DNA of 64,000 nucleotides from Pyrinomonadaceae bacterium (GCA_030841105.1 JAVEDE010000023.1:1-64000), one strand, 5' to 3'; counted from the stretch's first letter, positions 29,013-41,021 are shown. Notes: a model not told the origin generated them from the sequence alone. Made by a program: numbers and translations.

Positions 29013-30611
29013 ATGGCACAGGCGAAAAAAGCGTTAAGCCGGACGACGAAAAAGAGCGCGCGCGCCGGAGCGGCGACGGGCGGTAACGGCACGAAGGGCG
29101 GCGCGCGGGCGGCGTCCAAGACTTACAGCAACTATATCGGCGGCGAGTGGGTGGCGGCCGCGGGCGGCGAGTATTTCGAGAACGTCAACCCGGCCGACAC
29201 GCGCGACGTTGTGGGTCGCTTCCCCGTCTCGACGGCAGAGGATGTGGAGCGCGCCGTGGCGGCCGCGAAAGCGGCGGCGGAAGGCTGGCGTCGGATGCCC
29301 GCGCCGCGCCGCGCGGAGATACTCTTCCGCCTCGGCAACATCCTGATCCGCGACAAGGATTCCCACTCGGCCGACATGACGCGCGAGATGGGCAAGGTCT
29401 TGAAGGAGACCGGCGGCGACGTGCAGGAGGCGATTGACTGCACCTTCTACACGGCGGGCGAAGGCCGTCGCCTGCACGGCTACACGACGCCCGCCGAGAT
29501 GCCCGACAAGTTCGCCATGTGCGTGCGCCAGCCCGTCGGCCTGTGCGGTTTGATCACGCCTTGGAATTTCCCGATGGCGATCCCTTCTTGGAAACTGATC
29601 CCCGCGCTCGTCTGCGGCAACACCGTCGTCATCAAGCCCGCCGAAGACACGCCGCTCTCGACTTACAACTTAATCAAGGCGTGCGAAGAAGCGGGCGTGC
29701 CCAAAGGCGTCGTCAACATGGTGACGGGCTACGGCGCAGCGGCGGGCAAGCCTTTGACCGAACACCGCGACGTGCGTTTGATCTCGTTCACGGGTTCGAC
29801 CGAGACGGGGCGGCTCATTGCAGGCGCGTGCGCCGACCGCAACGCCATCTGCTCGCTCGAACTCGGCGGCAAGAACGTCATCATCGTGATGGACGACGCC
29901 GACGTTGACCTCGCCGTAGAGGGCACGGTGTGGGGCGCGTTCGGCACTTCGGGTCAACGCTGCACGGCTTCGTCGCGCATCGTCGTCCACAAGAAGGTCT
30001 ATAAGAAGTTCACGCAGAAGTTGGTCGAGCGCGCCGCGAACTTGCGCGTCGGCGACGGCGCGAACGCCAACACCGACATGGGGCCGGTCATCAATGCCGC
30101 TGCCGTGCACAAAATTCTCGGCTACATCGAGGTCGGCGAGAAAGAGGACGGCGCGAAATTGGCGACGGGCGGCAAGCGTCTTGAGACGGGCGCGCACGCG
30201 CACGGATATTTCATCGAGCCGACCGTGTTCACCGACGTCGCGCCCGACATGCGCATCGCGCAGGAAGAGATTTTCGGTCCGGTCACTGCCGTCATCCCGA
30301 CGAACAATCTGGAGGAGGCCGTCGAGATCGCCAACGGCGTGCGCTATGGTTTGTCGGCCGCCATCTACACGCAGGACGTGAACCGCGCGTTCCACGCGAT
30401 GAACGACATGTACACGGGCATCTTCTACGTCAACTCTTCGACCATCGGCGCGGAAGTCCACCTGCCCTTCGGCGGCACGAAGGCCACCGGCAACGGCCAC
30501 CGCGAGGCGGGCACGCAAGTGCTGGACATCTTCACCGAATGGAAGTCCGTCTACGTTGACTACAGCGGCAAGTTGCAGCGCGCGCAGATTGACGAAGTTA
30601 AGTTCGAGTAA
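29013..30611 (+). CDS. Aldehyde dehydrogenase family protein
   Basis: [101 protein letters not shown]. Confidence 0.95.
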   Translation: MAQAKKALSRTTKKSARAGAATGGNGTKGGARAASKTYSNYIGGEWVAAAGGEYFENVNPADTRDVVGRFPVSTAEDVERAVAAAKAAAEGWRRMPAPRRAEILFRLGNILIRDKDSHSADMTREMGKVLKETGGDVQEAIDCTFYTAGEGRRLHGYTTPAEMPDKFAMCVRQPVGLCGLITPWNFPMAIPSWKLIPALVCGNTVVIKPAEDTPLSTYNLIKACEEAGVPKGVVNMVTGYGAAAGKPLTEHRDVRLISFTGSTETGRLIAGACADRNAICSLELGGKNVIIVMDDADVDLAVEGTVWGAFGTSGQRCTASSRIVVHKKVYKKFTQKLVERAANLRVGDGANANTDMGPVINAAAVHKILGYIEVGEKEDGAKLATGGKRLETGAHAHGYFIEPTVFTDVAPDMRIAQEEIFGPVTAVIPTNNLEEAVEIANGVRYGLSAAIYTQDVNRAFHAMNDMYTGIFYVNSSTIGAEVHLPFGGTKATGNGHREAGTQVLDIFTEWKSVYVDYSGKLQRAQIDEVKFE

Positions 30612-30622
30612 AGCAGGGTTGG

Positions 30623-30697
30623 TAAATCGTGAATCGTCAATCGTAAATAGAGTAAAGACGGTTTCTTCTATTCACGATTCACGACTCACGACTCATG
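30623..30697. repeat. Heptad inverted-repeat element E11 (inner arms only)
   Basis: TAAATCGTGAATCGTCAATCGTAAATAGAGTAAAGACGGTTTCTTCTATTCACGATTCACGACTCACGACTCATG; includes start codon of next ORF. Confidence 0.88.
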
Positions 30698-31159
30698 TTA
30701 TTGCAAGAGCCTTACGAGCCGCGTCCCATTCGTTTCCTCGAAGAGTGGACGATTGACGGCTGGCGTTTGAAAGTTTACGGCATCAGTTATCGGCGGGCGC
30801 GACCGCGCGCGGAGTTAATAGAGATGGCGGGGCGTGTGGCGCGCGAGTCGCTGCCCCCGGCGCGCGTGGGCGGAAACTACGGCGTCGGCTACGTGGGCGT
30901 GCACGACGGGCGCGGCGCGAATTTCATCTTTGTTGACTGGTGGGCTGACGAGAACGAGTTGCATCATCGCGTCTACGCCGCGCCGTCCGACGAGTTAAAA
31001 GATTTACCTGAGATCACGGCGACGGGTTTGTCCGTCTGCGTCTGGGATTTGCGCGTGCAATGTTTCGAGCGCGTGGCGTGGCTCGAAGCGGTGCTCACGA
31101 ATCCGCGCGGGGCTGATCTGGAAGATTACCTCGGCCGCCGTTTGAATGAAGATGCATGA
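30695..31159 (+). CDS. Conserved-looking hypothetical protein
   Basis: Intact 154-aa ORF with non-repeat composition (FLEEWTIDGWRLKVYGISYRR...FVDWWADENELHHRVYAA); no family recognised. Confidence 0.7.
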   Translation: MLLQEPYEPRPIRFLEEWTIDGWRLKVYGISYRRARPRAELIEMAGRVARESLPPARVGGNYGVGYVGVHDGRGANFIFVDWWADENELHHRVYAAPSDELKDLPEITATGLSVCVWDLRVQCFERVAWLEAVLTNPRGADLEDYLGRRLNEDA

Positions 31160-31260
31160 GCCGGAATGATGTTCGCAGTCGGTCGCCGTCCGGCGAAGTC
31201 GAACGTGAGGACAGTTGTATTCGCGTCCTTGATTTTCACCCCGACCTAATTTTCTAACGA

Positions 31261-32412
<1,152 letters not shown>

Positions 32413-32490
32413 ACGCGCCGCGCGCCGATAGTGCGTGCTCGCGCACTCTTGAAGTTCGTGTGCGCTTGCAGCGTCGCCGGTTGGAACAAA

Positions 32491-32529
32491 CGAAAGAGGC
32501 CGTCCTGTTGTCGCAGGGCGGCCTCTTCG
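32491..32529. terminator. Hairpin terminator candidate downstream of ald
   Basis: CGAAAGAGGCCGTCCTG ... CAGGGCGGCCTCTTCG. Confidence 0.65.
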
Positions 32530-32658
32530 TCGTTTCCGAAGAAGGGAGAGCTACAGTTTGGTGTAGGTCAACGTCAGAACGACTAGGCTGAGAACGACGA
32601 GACACGACCCGGCGGTCGCGCGGGACAAATTGGTGAGCGGTGCGTTGAAAAATTCAAT

Positions 32659-33099
32659 TCAGTGATTCGCCGCGAGGAGGCGCGCGAGGCAGCCTGTGAA
32701 ATCTTCCGGGCGCACGGGCTTGGTGAGATGCGCGTCGGCGTAGGCGCTGGTTTCGGGCGCGGCGGCGTTCGCTTCGAGTCCGCTCAGGAGCAGGACGGGG
32801 ACGCGCGCGAGTTCGGGGCGCGCGCGCAGGTAGCGGCAGAGTTCGTGCCCGTTCAGGTGCGGCATCAAAGCGTCCGTCACGACGGCATCAACTTTTGAAG
32901 ACAACGCGGCCTTGATCGCTTCGAGTCCGTTCGCGGCGCAGATCACGTTGTAGCCCGCGCGGCGCAGGATGACTTCGAGGTAGCGGCGCACCGCCGCGTC
33001 GTCTTCCGCAAGCAGGACGGTCGGGCGTGCGGGGAGCGTGGGCGGCGGAGTGTTTTCGGGGGCGACGCGTGGGTCGAGAACTGTCTCAGGCATGCTCAT
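32659..33099 (-). CDS. Single-domain response regulator
   Basis: TVLLAEDDAAVRRYLEVILRRAGYNVICAANGLEAIKAALSSKVDAVVTDALMPHLNGHELCRYLR...PVLLLSGL...LTKPVRPEDF. Confidence 0.93.
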   Translation of the reverse strand: MSMPETVLDPRVAPENTPPPTLPARPTVLLAEDDAAVRRYLEVILRRAGYNVICAANGLEAIKAALSSKVDAVVTDALMPHLNGHELCRYLRARPELARVPVLLLSGLEANAAAPETSAYADAHLTKPVRPEDFTGCLARLLAANH

Positions 33100-33522
33100 T
33101 GTTTAAGTGCGAGTCCCTTATGATGACGGCGCGGCCGCTTCAATTGAGGCGGCGGCTCTGAAAATTTAGTGGCAAGTTGTGTGCCCGCGCGCGTCGCTCT
33201 CCGAAGTCGGGGCGACGTGCGCGCGAGGCCGCTTCGTGCGAAGCGCGCAAGTTCGGGCGAATAGAAGGCTTGCCGTAAAATCTTGAAGCGGCGGGTGAGA
33301 GGGTGGGTAACTTAAGCCGGTCGAAACACGCGCGGGGCACATGCGCGGGGCGGTCAACACAAATCATTTTGGCAAAACGTGCGGTCAGATTGCCGCAGAG
33401 CGTTGCGGCTTTTTGACGCAACGGCGAGTTGAATCCGCCGCCGCGATAGACGATACTGTTCGTTTGATCAGGGTCGCAAATTCCGGCCTGTCAGTCCCGA
33501 CTAGAGAGTAGTTGATTTTCAG

Positions 33523-34866
33523 ATGTACGAATTCGCCGTCACACCAGCCATCACGCAGATTCGCCGACGCGGCGTCGAAGTCTCGGAGGTCGCGCCCGCG
33601 AGCCTCGCCGCCGAGTTGGAACTCGAAGCGGGCGACCGGATACTTCGCGTCAACGGCCGCGCCGTGCGCGACTACCTCGACTTTCGTTTCCAGACGGGCG
33701 GCGAGACCGAACTGACGCTCGACGTGTTGAAGAAGAGCGGCGAGGAGTGGGAACTTGAGATCGAGCGCGGCGAGGGCGAGGATTTCGGGTTGCAGTTCGA
33801 GAACATCGTGCCGCGCCAGTGCGCCAACGAGTGCCTCTTCTGCTTCTGCCACGGCAACCCGCCCGACGCGCGCCCCGCACTCTCCTTCCGCGATGAAGAT
33901 GTGCGCCTCTCCTTTCTCTACGGCAACTACACGACGCTCACCTCCATAACCGAGGCTGAGATGCGGCGCGTCATCGAACAACGTCTCACGCCGCAGTACG
34001 TCTCCGTCCACGCAACCGATCTCAAAGTGCGCGCCTACCTGCTCGGCGTTGACGAAAAGCGCGCCGACATCCGGCAGAAGCTCAGGCGCATGCTCGATGC
34101 CGGGATCGAGATTCACGCGCAGGTCGTCTTGTGCCCGGAGATTAACGACGGCGAGATTCTGGAACGCACCGTCCGCGATCTGTCGGCCGACCACCCGCTC
34201 GTGCGCAGCGTCGCCATCGTGCCGCTCGGCCTGACGCGCTACAACACCGACGCGCGTTTGACGCCCGTCACGCCGGAGTTCTGCCGCCGGACGATCCGGC
34301 AGGTGAAAGAGTTGCAGCGCGAGCTACACGCGCGGCTCGGCACAAACTTCGCCTTTCTCGGCGACGAGTTTTACCTGCGCGCGGGACTCGACGTGCCCTC
34401 GCGTGGACACTACGGCGACTACCCGCAGATCGAAGACGGCGTCGGGATGGTGCGCTCGTTCTACGAAGACTTCCGCCGCCTCGAACGCAAACTCGCGCGA
34501 CGGCCGCCCGCCGCGCCCGCTAGCGTTGACGGCACGATCCTGACCGGGAAACTCTTCGCGCCCGTCCTCTCGGATTTGATCGCGCGTCTGAACGAACGCT
34601 TCGGCACGCGGCTGCGCGTCGCCGCAGTCGAGAACGATTACTTCGGCCCCGACATCGTTGTCGCCGGGTTGATGACGGGGCGCGACGTGCTCGCCGCGCG
34701 CGACAAGATCGAGGGCAGCTTCGTCGTCCTGCCGAGCGTGGCCTTCAAGAGCGATGAACCCATCATGCTCGACGGCACGACGCACGAAGAGTTGCAGCGG
34801 CAACTCGGCCTCCCGTTACACGCTCTCGATTTCGACGGGTTCGCTGCGCTGTTGCAACAAGCCTGA
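33523..34866 (+). CDS. PDZ / radical-SAM-like FeS / DUF512 protein
   Basis: PDZ-like PASLAAELELEAGDRILRVNGRAVRDYLDFRF; ENIVPRQCANECLFCFCHGNP Cys cluster; C-terminal DUF512 (FLGDEFYLRAG...GRDVLAARD). Confidence 0.9.
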   Translation: MYEFAVTPAITQIRRRGVEVSEVAPASLAAELELEAGDRILRVNGRAVRDYLDFRFQTGGETELTLDVLKKSGEEWELEIERGEGEDFGLQFENIVPRQCANECLFCFCHGNPPDARPALSFRDEDVRLSFLYGNYTTLTSITEAEMRRVIEQRLTPQYVSVHATDLKVRAYLLGVDEKRADIRQKLRRMLDAGIEIHAQVVLCPEINDGEILERTVRDLSADHPLVRSVAIVPLGLTRYNTDARLTPVTPEFCRRTIRQVKELQRELHARLGTNFAFLGDEFYLRAGLDVPSRGHYGDYPQIEDGVGMVRSFYEDFRRLERKLARRPPAAPASVDGTILTGKLFAPVLSDLIARLNERFGTRLRVAAVENDYFGPDIVVAGLMTGRDVLAARDKIEGSFVVLPSVAFKSDEPIMLDGTTHEELQRQLGLPLHALDFDGFAALLQQA

Positions 34867-34965
34867 GCGCCGCCAACGAGGACGAAGCGGAGAGTCCTCC
34901 AATGGGCTGCGACGGACGGCCGATCCGCCCCTTACCTCCTCTGATTGCTATGGCTTACGAGCTCC

Positions 34966-34989
34966 GTTAATCCGAATTTTCGGATTAAC
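34966..34989. promoter_or_regulatory. 24-bp perfect palindromic site (candidate operator) upstream of TonB receptor gene
   Basis: GTTAATCCGAA TT TTCGGATTAAC: 11-bp perfect arms in an AT-richer intergenic segment. Confidence 0.5.
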
Positions 34990-35249
34990 TATCCAAGTTT
35001 CAGAAGAAGGCGGCGTCCGGCTTCCCCTCGCCATAAGGAAAACCCCTAGTTTTAGAAATTTTTAGCCCGTCACCTAAAGCGGCACACTGTTTGCAACTTT
35101 CCGGCAGCAGGTTTACAAACCGCGATCCTGTTCATCTTGCTCTTGCAAGAATCGCACCCCAACTTTTAACGCATCCCGCTATCAGTTGCTACCCTCTTTT
35201 AGGTCGTGAGGTAGCTAGGGACGCGCCTTTGAATTTAAGGAGCCCACGT

Positions 35250-38200
35250 ATGAAGAGATTTGTTGCGGCCTTGATAGCAGTGTGTCTGCTGGCGGCGTCC
35301 GCATTCGCCCAAACCTCGACCGGTCGTTTGATCGGGACGGTTTCCAGCCCTGACGGCGTGCTGCCGGGCGCGACCGTCGTTGTGAAAAACAATCAGACGG
35401 AGAAAGAACAGACGATCACCGCCAACGATGACGGCACGTTCACCCTCCCCCAACTCGATGTCGGCACTTATACGGTGACGATTACGGCGACGGGCTTCAA
35501 AACTTACGTCGCCACCGATCTGAAAATTGACGTTGGCCGCGAGTATTCCTTGAACCCGACGCTCGAAGTGGGCGGCGTCACCGAGACCGTGACCGTCACG
35601 GCCGGCGCGGACATTATCAATTCCACTTCCGCCTCGATCAGCAACACGGTCAGTCCGAAACAAATTCTGAACCTGCCCTTGAACGGGCGCAATCCGCTCG
35701 ACCTCGTCAGGTTGCAAGCCGGAACGCAGAGCAACAATTTCCAGGCGACCACGATTAACGGGATGCGCACGACCTTCACGAACATCACCCGTGACGGCAT
35801 CAACATTCAGGACGCTTTCATCCGCACCAATGCGACGGATTTCGCGCCCGGCCGCCCCTCGGTTGACGACACGGGCGAGTTCACGCTTTCTGCCGCCAAC
35901 TCCGATGCCGACTCCGGTTACGGCGGCGCGCAGGTGCGACTCGTGACCCCGCGCGGCGAATCCAGTTTCCACGGCGCGCTGTTCGCCTACAATCGTAATT
36001 CGCATTTCGCCGCGAACAACTTCTTCAACAACCGCGCCGGCAACTTCGCCGCGACCGACGCCGCGGTGCTGCAAGGCCGCGCGGTGGCGGGCGCTCCGCG
36101 CATCCCGCGTCCTTTCCGCAATCGCAACCAGTTCGGCGGAAAAATCGGCGGCCCCCTCTGGCTGCCGCACTTCGGCGAAGGTGGGCCGGTGGCGATTAAG
36201 GACAAGGCTTTCTTCTTCTTTAACTATGAACGCCTGATCGACCCCGTCTCGGCTCTCGCCACGCGCACGATCTTGACGCCGACGGCGCGCGCCGGGACGT
36301 TCCAGTTCAACCGCACGACGGCCGGCGCCGCGAACGCCATCTGCCCTTCGGGCGCGGTCGGTTCGGTCTGCTCCGTTCCGAACATTCTTACTTTCCAGAA
36401 CTTGGCGGGTGTGCCCTCGACCATTGATCCTGTTACCCAGAGCCGTATCCTGAACGGGCTTCCGGCCGTCGGCAACCGCACGGACATCGGCGACCAGTTG
36501 AACACGACGGGCTTCGCCATCAACCGCGGCTCGAATCAGGAACGCAGCATTTACACCACGCGTTTCGACGTGGACATCAACGCGAACCATTCGGTCAGCG
36601 CCGTGTACAGCTACAACAACGAGCTGAACCTGCGCCCCGACGTTGACACGAACGGTTTCGATGTCACCCCGGCCGTGGATCAGACCTCGACGAACAGAAC
36701 GCTCGCGCTGGCCTACCGCAGTACGCTAACGTCGAACTTCATCAACGAAGTGCGCGGCGGCTATTTGAAGAGTCTCGTGCCGTTCAATCGCAACATCGAG
36801 CGCCCGGGCTTCTTTATCACGCCCACGCTCATCACTTCGCCGGAAACCCAGTTCCTCGATCAGGGACGCCAAACGGCCAGCTATAACATTCAGGACAACG
36901 CCGACCTGATCGTCGGCAGCCACTCGCTGCGCTTCGGCGGCATCTTCCAGTTCTTCCAGGTTGATTCCTATAACGACGCGTCGATCCTGCCGGTCTACAC
37001 GCTCGGCATCGGCAACGGCACGCCGCAGTTTACGGCGGCTAACTTCACGTCGGTGGGCGGCATCAGCAATGCCCAGCTCGGCACGGCCAACGGCCTGCTC
37101 GCGCTCCTCGGCGGCATCGTCAACGGCGGCTCGCAGCAGTTCAACACCGTGAGCCGCACCTCGGGCTTCAGCCCGACGCGCCTGTTCCAGCCCTTCCGCT
37201 ACGAGAACTATTCGCTCTACGTGCAGGATCGCTGGCGCGTGCGGCCGGAACTGACCCTGACGTTCGGCCTGCGCTACGAGTTGTTCCCCGCGCTCAGGTT
37301 GGACAACGGGCTGGCGCTCGAACCGGTCATCCCCGAAGGCACCGACCCGGTTCAGGCCATCCTCAACCCGCTCGGAACCTACAACTTCATCGGCACCAAC
37401 TCCGGTCGCGAGAACGCCTACTACAAGACGGACAAGAACAACTTCGCGCCGTCCGTCGGTTTCGCCTACTCGCCGCAATTCAAGAACAAGGTTCTCGGCG
37501 CGTTCTTCGGCGAGGCCGGTCGCACGGTCATCCGCGGCGGTTTCAGCTCCGTCTACGGTAACGACTCCATCGTCACCTCGATCAACAACGCCGCCGCCGG
37601 CAACGTCGGCATCGGCCGCACCGGCTCGAACGCTCTCAACGGCAACTCGACGACGCTCAACGACCGTCTTTCGGGCACGTTGACGCCGATCACTCCGCCG
37701 CCGTTCATCACCCCGCCGCGCACGTTCCTGCAGAACAACGCGCCGGCCGTGGGCGGCAACTTCGGCACGGTCTTCGCCGTCAATCCGAACATTCAAGTGC
37801 CGCGCGTCGATCAGTACAGCATCGGCATCCAGCGCGAGCTGGGCTTCCAGACCGCGCTCGAAATTCGCTACGTCGGCACGCGCAGCAACAATCTGGCGCG
37901 CAGCATTGACTACAACCAGATCGACATCTTCAACAACGGATTCCTCGCCGACTTCGAGCGTGCGCGCGCGAATCTGGCGCTGACCAACAACGCTTTCTGC
38001 ACGTCCGCCGGTTGCCAGGCGCTCACGATTTTCAGGGCTGCGGGCGCGGGCGTGACGCCGGGCGTCGGGCGTCTCATCATCGGAACGGGTGGCCTCTCCG
38101 CCGCCACGTTCACCAGCAACCTGACCAACGGCACGCCCGCCGATCTGGCGCTGTCCTTTCTGACGAACGGTCTGAACGGCGGCCCGACAGTGGCTAACCC

Positions 38201-39089
38201 GACGAATCCCGTGTTCGTCAGCTTCGTGCGTAACCCCGGCACCGGCGTGGCGAACTTGTTCACCAACGGAGCCAGCTACCACTACGATTCGCTGCAACTC
38301 GAAGTGCGCCGCCGCTTCTCGAAGGGTCTCTACCTGCAAGGCAACTACACCTTCTCGAAGAACCTGACGAACTCCATCGGCACGTCGCAGCAACTCGTCG
38401 AGCCGTTCCTCGACATCAACAACCCGGACTTGGACAATCAGCGTGCTGACTTCGATCAGACGCACGTGTTCAACTTCAACAGCATCTACGAACTTCCCTT
38501 CGGCAAGGGCAAGACGTTCTTCGGAAACTCCGGCGGGATTCTGGATCGCATCATCGGCGGCTTTGAACTCTCGACCATCGTGAGCTACACCAGCGGCCCG
38601 CCGATCACCTTCATTGACACGCGCGGCACCTTGAACCGCTCCGCCCGTTCGGCGCGTCAGACCGCCAACAGCAACCTGAGCGGCAGCCAAATCCGCGACC
38701 TCGTCGGCTTCTACGAGAATTCGCGCGGCATCTACTACATCAACCCGTCGATCGTTGACCCGGCCACCGGCCGCGCGTCGAACGGCTTCGGCTCGACGCC
38801 TTTCTCGGGGCAGGTGCTCTTCAACACCAACCCGGGGCAGACGGGCAACCTCGCGCGCACGCTCATTGATGGACCCAATTACTTCAACTTGAACGCGGCG
38901 CTCATCAAGAACATTCGCATCACGGAGAAATCGCGTCTCCAGTTGCGCATGGAAGCGTTCAACGCCCTGAACAACGTCAACTTCAACTCGGGCACGCAGC
39001 TTGAGTCCATCACCAGCACGACCTTCGGTCAATTGACGTCGGCCACGGCCGCCCGCGTCGTGCAGTTCGCGGCGCGCTTCGAGTTCTAA
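35250..39089 (+). CDS. TonB-dependent receptor with carboxypeptidase-regulatory-like domain (Oar-like)
   Basis: Signal peptide MKRFVAALIAVCLLAASAFAQ; TGRLIGTVSSPDGVLPGATVVVKNNQTEKEQTITANDDGTFTLPQLDVGTYTVTITATGFKTY; NLPLNGRNPLDLVRL; C-terminal QFAARFEF; upstream in-frame extension to 35091 considered untranslated. Confidence 0.93.
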   Translation: MKRFVAALIAVCLLAASAFAQTSTGRLIGTVSSPDGVLPGATVVVKNNQTEKEQTITANDDGTFTLPQLDVGTYTVTITATGFKTYVATDLKIDVGREYSLNPTLEVGGVTETVTVTAGADIINSTSASISNTVSPKQILNLPLNGRNPLDLVRLQAGTQSNNFQATTINGMRTTFTNITRDGINIQDAFIRTNATDFAPGRPSVDDTGEFTLSAANSDADSGYGGAQVRLVTPRGESSFHGALFAYNRNSHFAANNFFNNRAGNFAATDAAVLQGRAVAGAPRIPRPFRNRNQFGGKIGGPLWLPHFGEGGPVAIKDKAFFFFNYERLIDPVSALATRTILTPTARAGTFQFNRTTAGAANAICPSGAVGSVCSVPNILTFQNLAGVPSTIDPVTQSRILNGLPAVGNRTDIGDQLNTTGFAINRGSNQERSIYTTRFDVDINANHSVSAVYSYNNELNLRPDVDTNGFDVTPAVDQTSTNRTLALAYRSTLTSNFINEVRGGYLKSLVPFNRNIERPGFFITPTLITSPETQFLDQGRQTASYNIQDNADLIVGSHSLRFGGIFQFFQVDSYNDASILPVYTLGIGNGTPQFTAANFTSVGGISNAQLGTANGLLALLGGIVNGGSQQFNTVSRTSGFSPTRLFQPFRYENYSLYVQDRWRVRPELTLTFGLRYELFPALRLDNGLALEPVIPEGTDPVQAILNPLGTYNFIGTNSGRENAYYKTDKNNFAPSVGFAYSPQFKNKVLGAFFGEAGRTVIRGGFSSVYGNDSIVTSINNAAAGNVGIGRTGSNALNGNSTTLNDRLSGTLTPITPPPFITPPRTFLQNNAPAVGGNFGTVFAVNPNIQVPRVDQYSIGIQRELGFQTALEIRYVGTRSNNLARSIDYNQIDIFNNGFLADFERARANLALTNNAFCTSAGCQALTIFRAAGAGVTPGVGRLIIGTGGLSAATFTSNLTNGTPADLALSFLTNGLNGGPTVANPTNPVFVSFVRNPGTGVANLFTNGASYHYDSLQLEVRRRFSKGLYLQGNYTFSKNLTNSIGTSQQLVEPFLDINNPDLDNQRADFDQTHVFNFNSIYELPFGKGKTFFGNSGGILDRIIGGFELSTIVSYTSGPPITFIDTRGTLNRSARSARQTANSNLSGSQIRDLVGFYENSRGIYYINPSIVDPATGRASNGFGSTPFSGQVLFNTNPGQTGNLARTLIDGPNYFNLNAALIKNIRITEKSRLQLRMEAFNALNNVNFNSGTQLESITSTTFGQLTSATAARVVQFAARFEF

Positions 39090-39124
39090 CCACTCGCGTC
39101 TGGCTGCAAACAGACGTTTAACTC

Positions 39125-39168
39125 CGGGCGTGGCTCTTCTCAAAGATGAGCCACGCCCGTTTTTTTTA
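39125..39168 (+). terminator. Rho-independent terminator of TonB receptor gene
   Basis: CGGGCGTGGCTC ttctcaaagat GAGCCACGCCCG TTTTTTTT. Confidence 0.92.
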
Positions 39169-39302
39169 ATTGCGGCGCGAACGCAATCGCTTATCATGTT
39201 CGATGCGGGGGCTGAACGCCTGTCGGTGGTTTCAGCTCCGGGCTGGGAAGGCATATGATGGGCGGTGCGCCCGCGCGGTTCACTTCAAAGGAGCATTGGC
39301 TA

Positions 39303-40193
39303 ATGTTCATTTCAGCGGTCGGCAGAATTTGTAAACTCTCACTCGTCTCCATTCTCCTCGTCCTGATCGTGTGGCCGTCTCCCGCTGCCGTCGTCGCCGC
39401 GAACACGCACGCTGACGACAAAATGGAGCCGGAAGAACTCGTGGCTAAACATCTTGAGTCCATCGGCACGCCGGAGGCGCGAGCCGCGATTCGCACCCGC
39501 GCCGTGGTCGGCGTTTGCTCCGCCACCTTTCGCATCAAGGGGATCAGTCAGGCGCAGGGACGGGTGGTGCTGGCTTCGGAAGGGATGAAGAATCTGGTAG
39601 CGATGGCGTTCAACACGAACGAGTATCCGGCGGAGAAGATCGGCTTCGACGGCAAGAGCGTGACCGCCAACTACCAGCGACCCGGCCAGTATTCGGTCTT
39701 GGGGGATTTCCTCACGGGGAACAAAGTAGTCTCCAAAGAGGGTCTGCTCGGCGGGTCACTATCGTCGGCGTGGCCTCTGCTCGACCTCAAGACAAAAAAT
39801 CCGCATCTAAGATATGCCGGTACGACTAAGAGCAACGACCGCCGCCTGCACAAGCTCGAATACCTGCCGCGCGGCGGGTCTGACCTGCGCATCATGCTCT
39901 TCTTCGATAGCGAAAACTTCCGGCACGTCCGCACGGAATACCAGATGCAGGTTACAGGCCAGCTGGGAAATGACCCTACACAATCTCACCGCCAGACTCA
40001 ATCGCGTTACTCGATGGTCGAAGAGTTCTCCGACTTCAAACAGGAGCAGGGGCTGACGCTCCCGCACACCTACAAGTTGCAGTTGATGATCAGCAAGCAG
40101 GGCGCGACTTTCGATGCCGAATGGGTATCGAACCTCTCGCAGTTCATCTTCAACGGAGCCATCGAGACCAAAGAGTTCAACGTCGCCGGTTAG
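39303..40193 (+). CDS. Secreted hypothetical protein (LolA/LolB-like sorting-protein flavour)
   Basis: N-terminal signal (KLSLVSILLVLIVWPSPAAVVA); EELVAKHLESIG... beta-rich body; family not certain. Confidence 0.7.
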   Translation: MFISAVGRICKLSLVSILLVLIVWPSPAAVVAANTHADDKMEPEELVAKHLESIGTPEARAAIRTRAVVGVCSATFRIKGISQAQGRVVLASEGMKNLVAMAFNTNEYPAEKIGFDGKSVTANYQRPGQYSVLGDFLTGNKVVSKEGLLGGSLSSAWPLLDLKTKNPHLRYAGTTKSNDRRLHKLEYLPRGGSDLRIMLFFDSENFRHVRTEYQMQVTGQLGNDPTQSHRQTQSRYSMVEEFSDFKQEQGLTLPHTYKLQLMISKQGATFDAEWVSNLSQFIFNGAIETKEFNVAG

Positions 40194-40342
40194 AGTGTGT
40201 GAGAACCGCCGCCAGCCCGCGCGCCGGATCGCGCGGCTCTGACAGTTGTTGCGCGCTCTCGGTTAGAGTCGGATCAACGGGTCAAGAGTGAACTTGACAT
40301 CGAAGCGCCTGCCCCGGTTCGGAGGCAGGAGGAGGTTTTGCC

Positions 40343-40960
40343 ATGAAGTCTCTGAAAATAGCGGCGGTGATATGTTTGCTGTCCGCGGTCGCTTCGGCGC
40401 AAGGCGAAGTGGCGTCGTCGTCCGCGGCGCTGACCGACGCGCCTGACGTGCGTGTGCTGAAACAGAAGTGGCGCAGGGAGGTGCGCCACCCCGCGCTCGA
40501 CGAAGACCCGTTTCTGGCGGGGCGACAGGCGACTCTTAGCGATCAGGACAAAAAGGAGACGATCAGGGGGAACGTCGTCAACAAGCAACTGGGGCGCGAC
40601 CCCGCCCCCCTGCCCAGCGGGCAACCCACACTGATCAGCACCACAGGCCCGCGCCCGATCTATGTCTATGAAGTTAAAGTTATGAACACCGGGGCGAAAA
40701 CGATCCGCACGCTCGTCTGGGAGTACATGTTCTTCGACCCCGACACGCAGCGAGAGGTGGGGCGGCATCTATATGAAAGCCGCGTCAACCTGCGCCCCGG
40801 CAAGAGCAAGCAGCTCGACGGATTCTCGCTGTCGCCTCAAACTCGAACCGTAGATGTCGGGAAAACGGGCAAGAACTTGGAGCGCCAATATCTGGAGCGG
40901 GTAGTGATCCAGCAGATCGAGTACACTGACGGTTCTTCGTGGCGGCGCGACGCGCAGTAG
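40343..40960 (+). CDS. Secreted hypothetical protein
   Basis: MKSLKIAAVICLLSAVASAQG signal peptide; YVYEVKVMNTGAKTIRTLVWEYMFFDP...EVGRHLYESRVNLRPGKSKQLDGFS. Confidence 0.75.
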   Translation: MKSLKIAAVICLLSAVASAQGEVASSSAALTDAPDVRVLKQKWRREVRHPALDEDPFLAGRQATLSDQDKKETIRGNVVNKQLGRDPAPLPSGQPTLISTTGPRPIYVYEVKVMNTGAKTIRTLVWEYMFFDPDTQREVGRHLYESRVNLRPGKSKQLDGFSLSPQTRTVDVGKTGKNLERQYLERVVIQQIEYTDGSSWRRDAQ

Positions 40961-40975
40961 TAGTAGTAGTAGTAG
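40958..40975 (+). repeat. (TAG)6 microsatellite forming tandem in-frame stop codons
   Basis: ...GCG CAG TAG TAG TAG TAG TAG TAG CGG CGG CGG. Confidence 0.95.
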
Positions 40976-41021
40976 CGGCGGCGGCGCGGCCGCTCCCAAC
41001 CGCTCGCCTGTAGTTATTAAT

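Noticed and set aside
33385-34194. 269-aa minus-strand ORF opposite the DUF512 gene
   Set aside because: Antisense to a well-supported radical-SAM/DUF512 protein; no motif of its own.
36726-39254. 842-aa minus-strand ORF
   Set aside because: Lies antisense to a clear TonB-dependent receptor; Arg/Glu/Val-rich composition typical of the antisense frame in GC-rich coding DNA; no recognisable domain.
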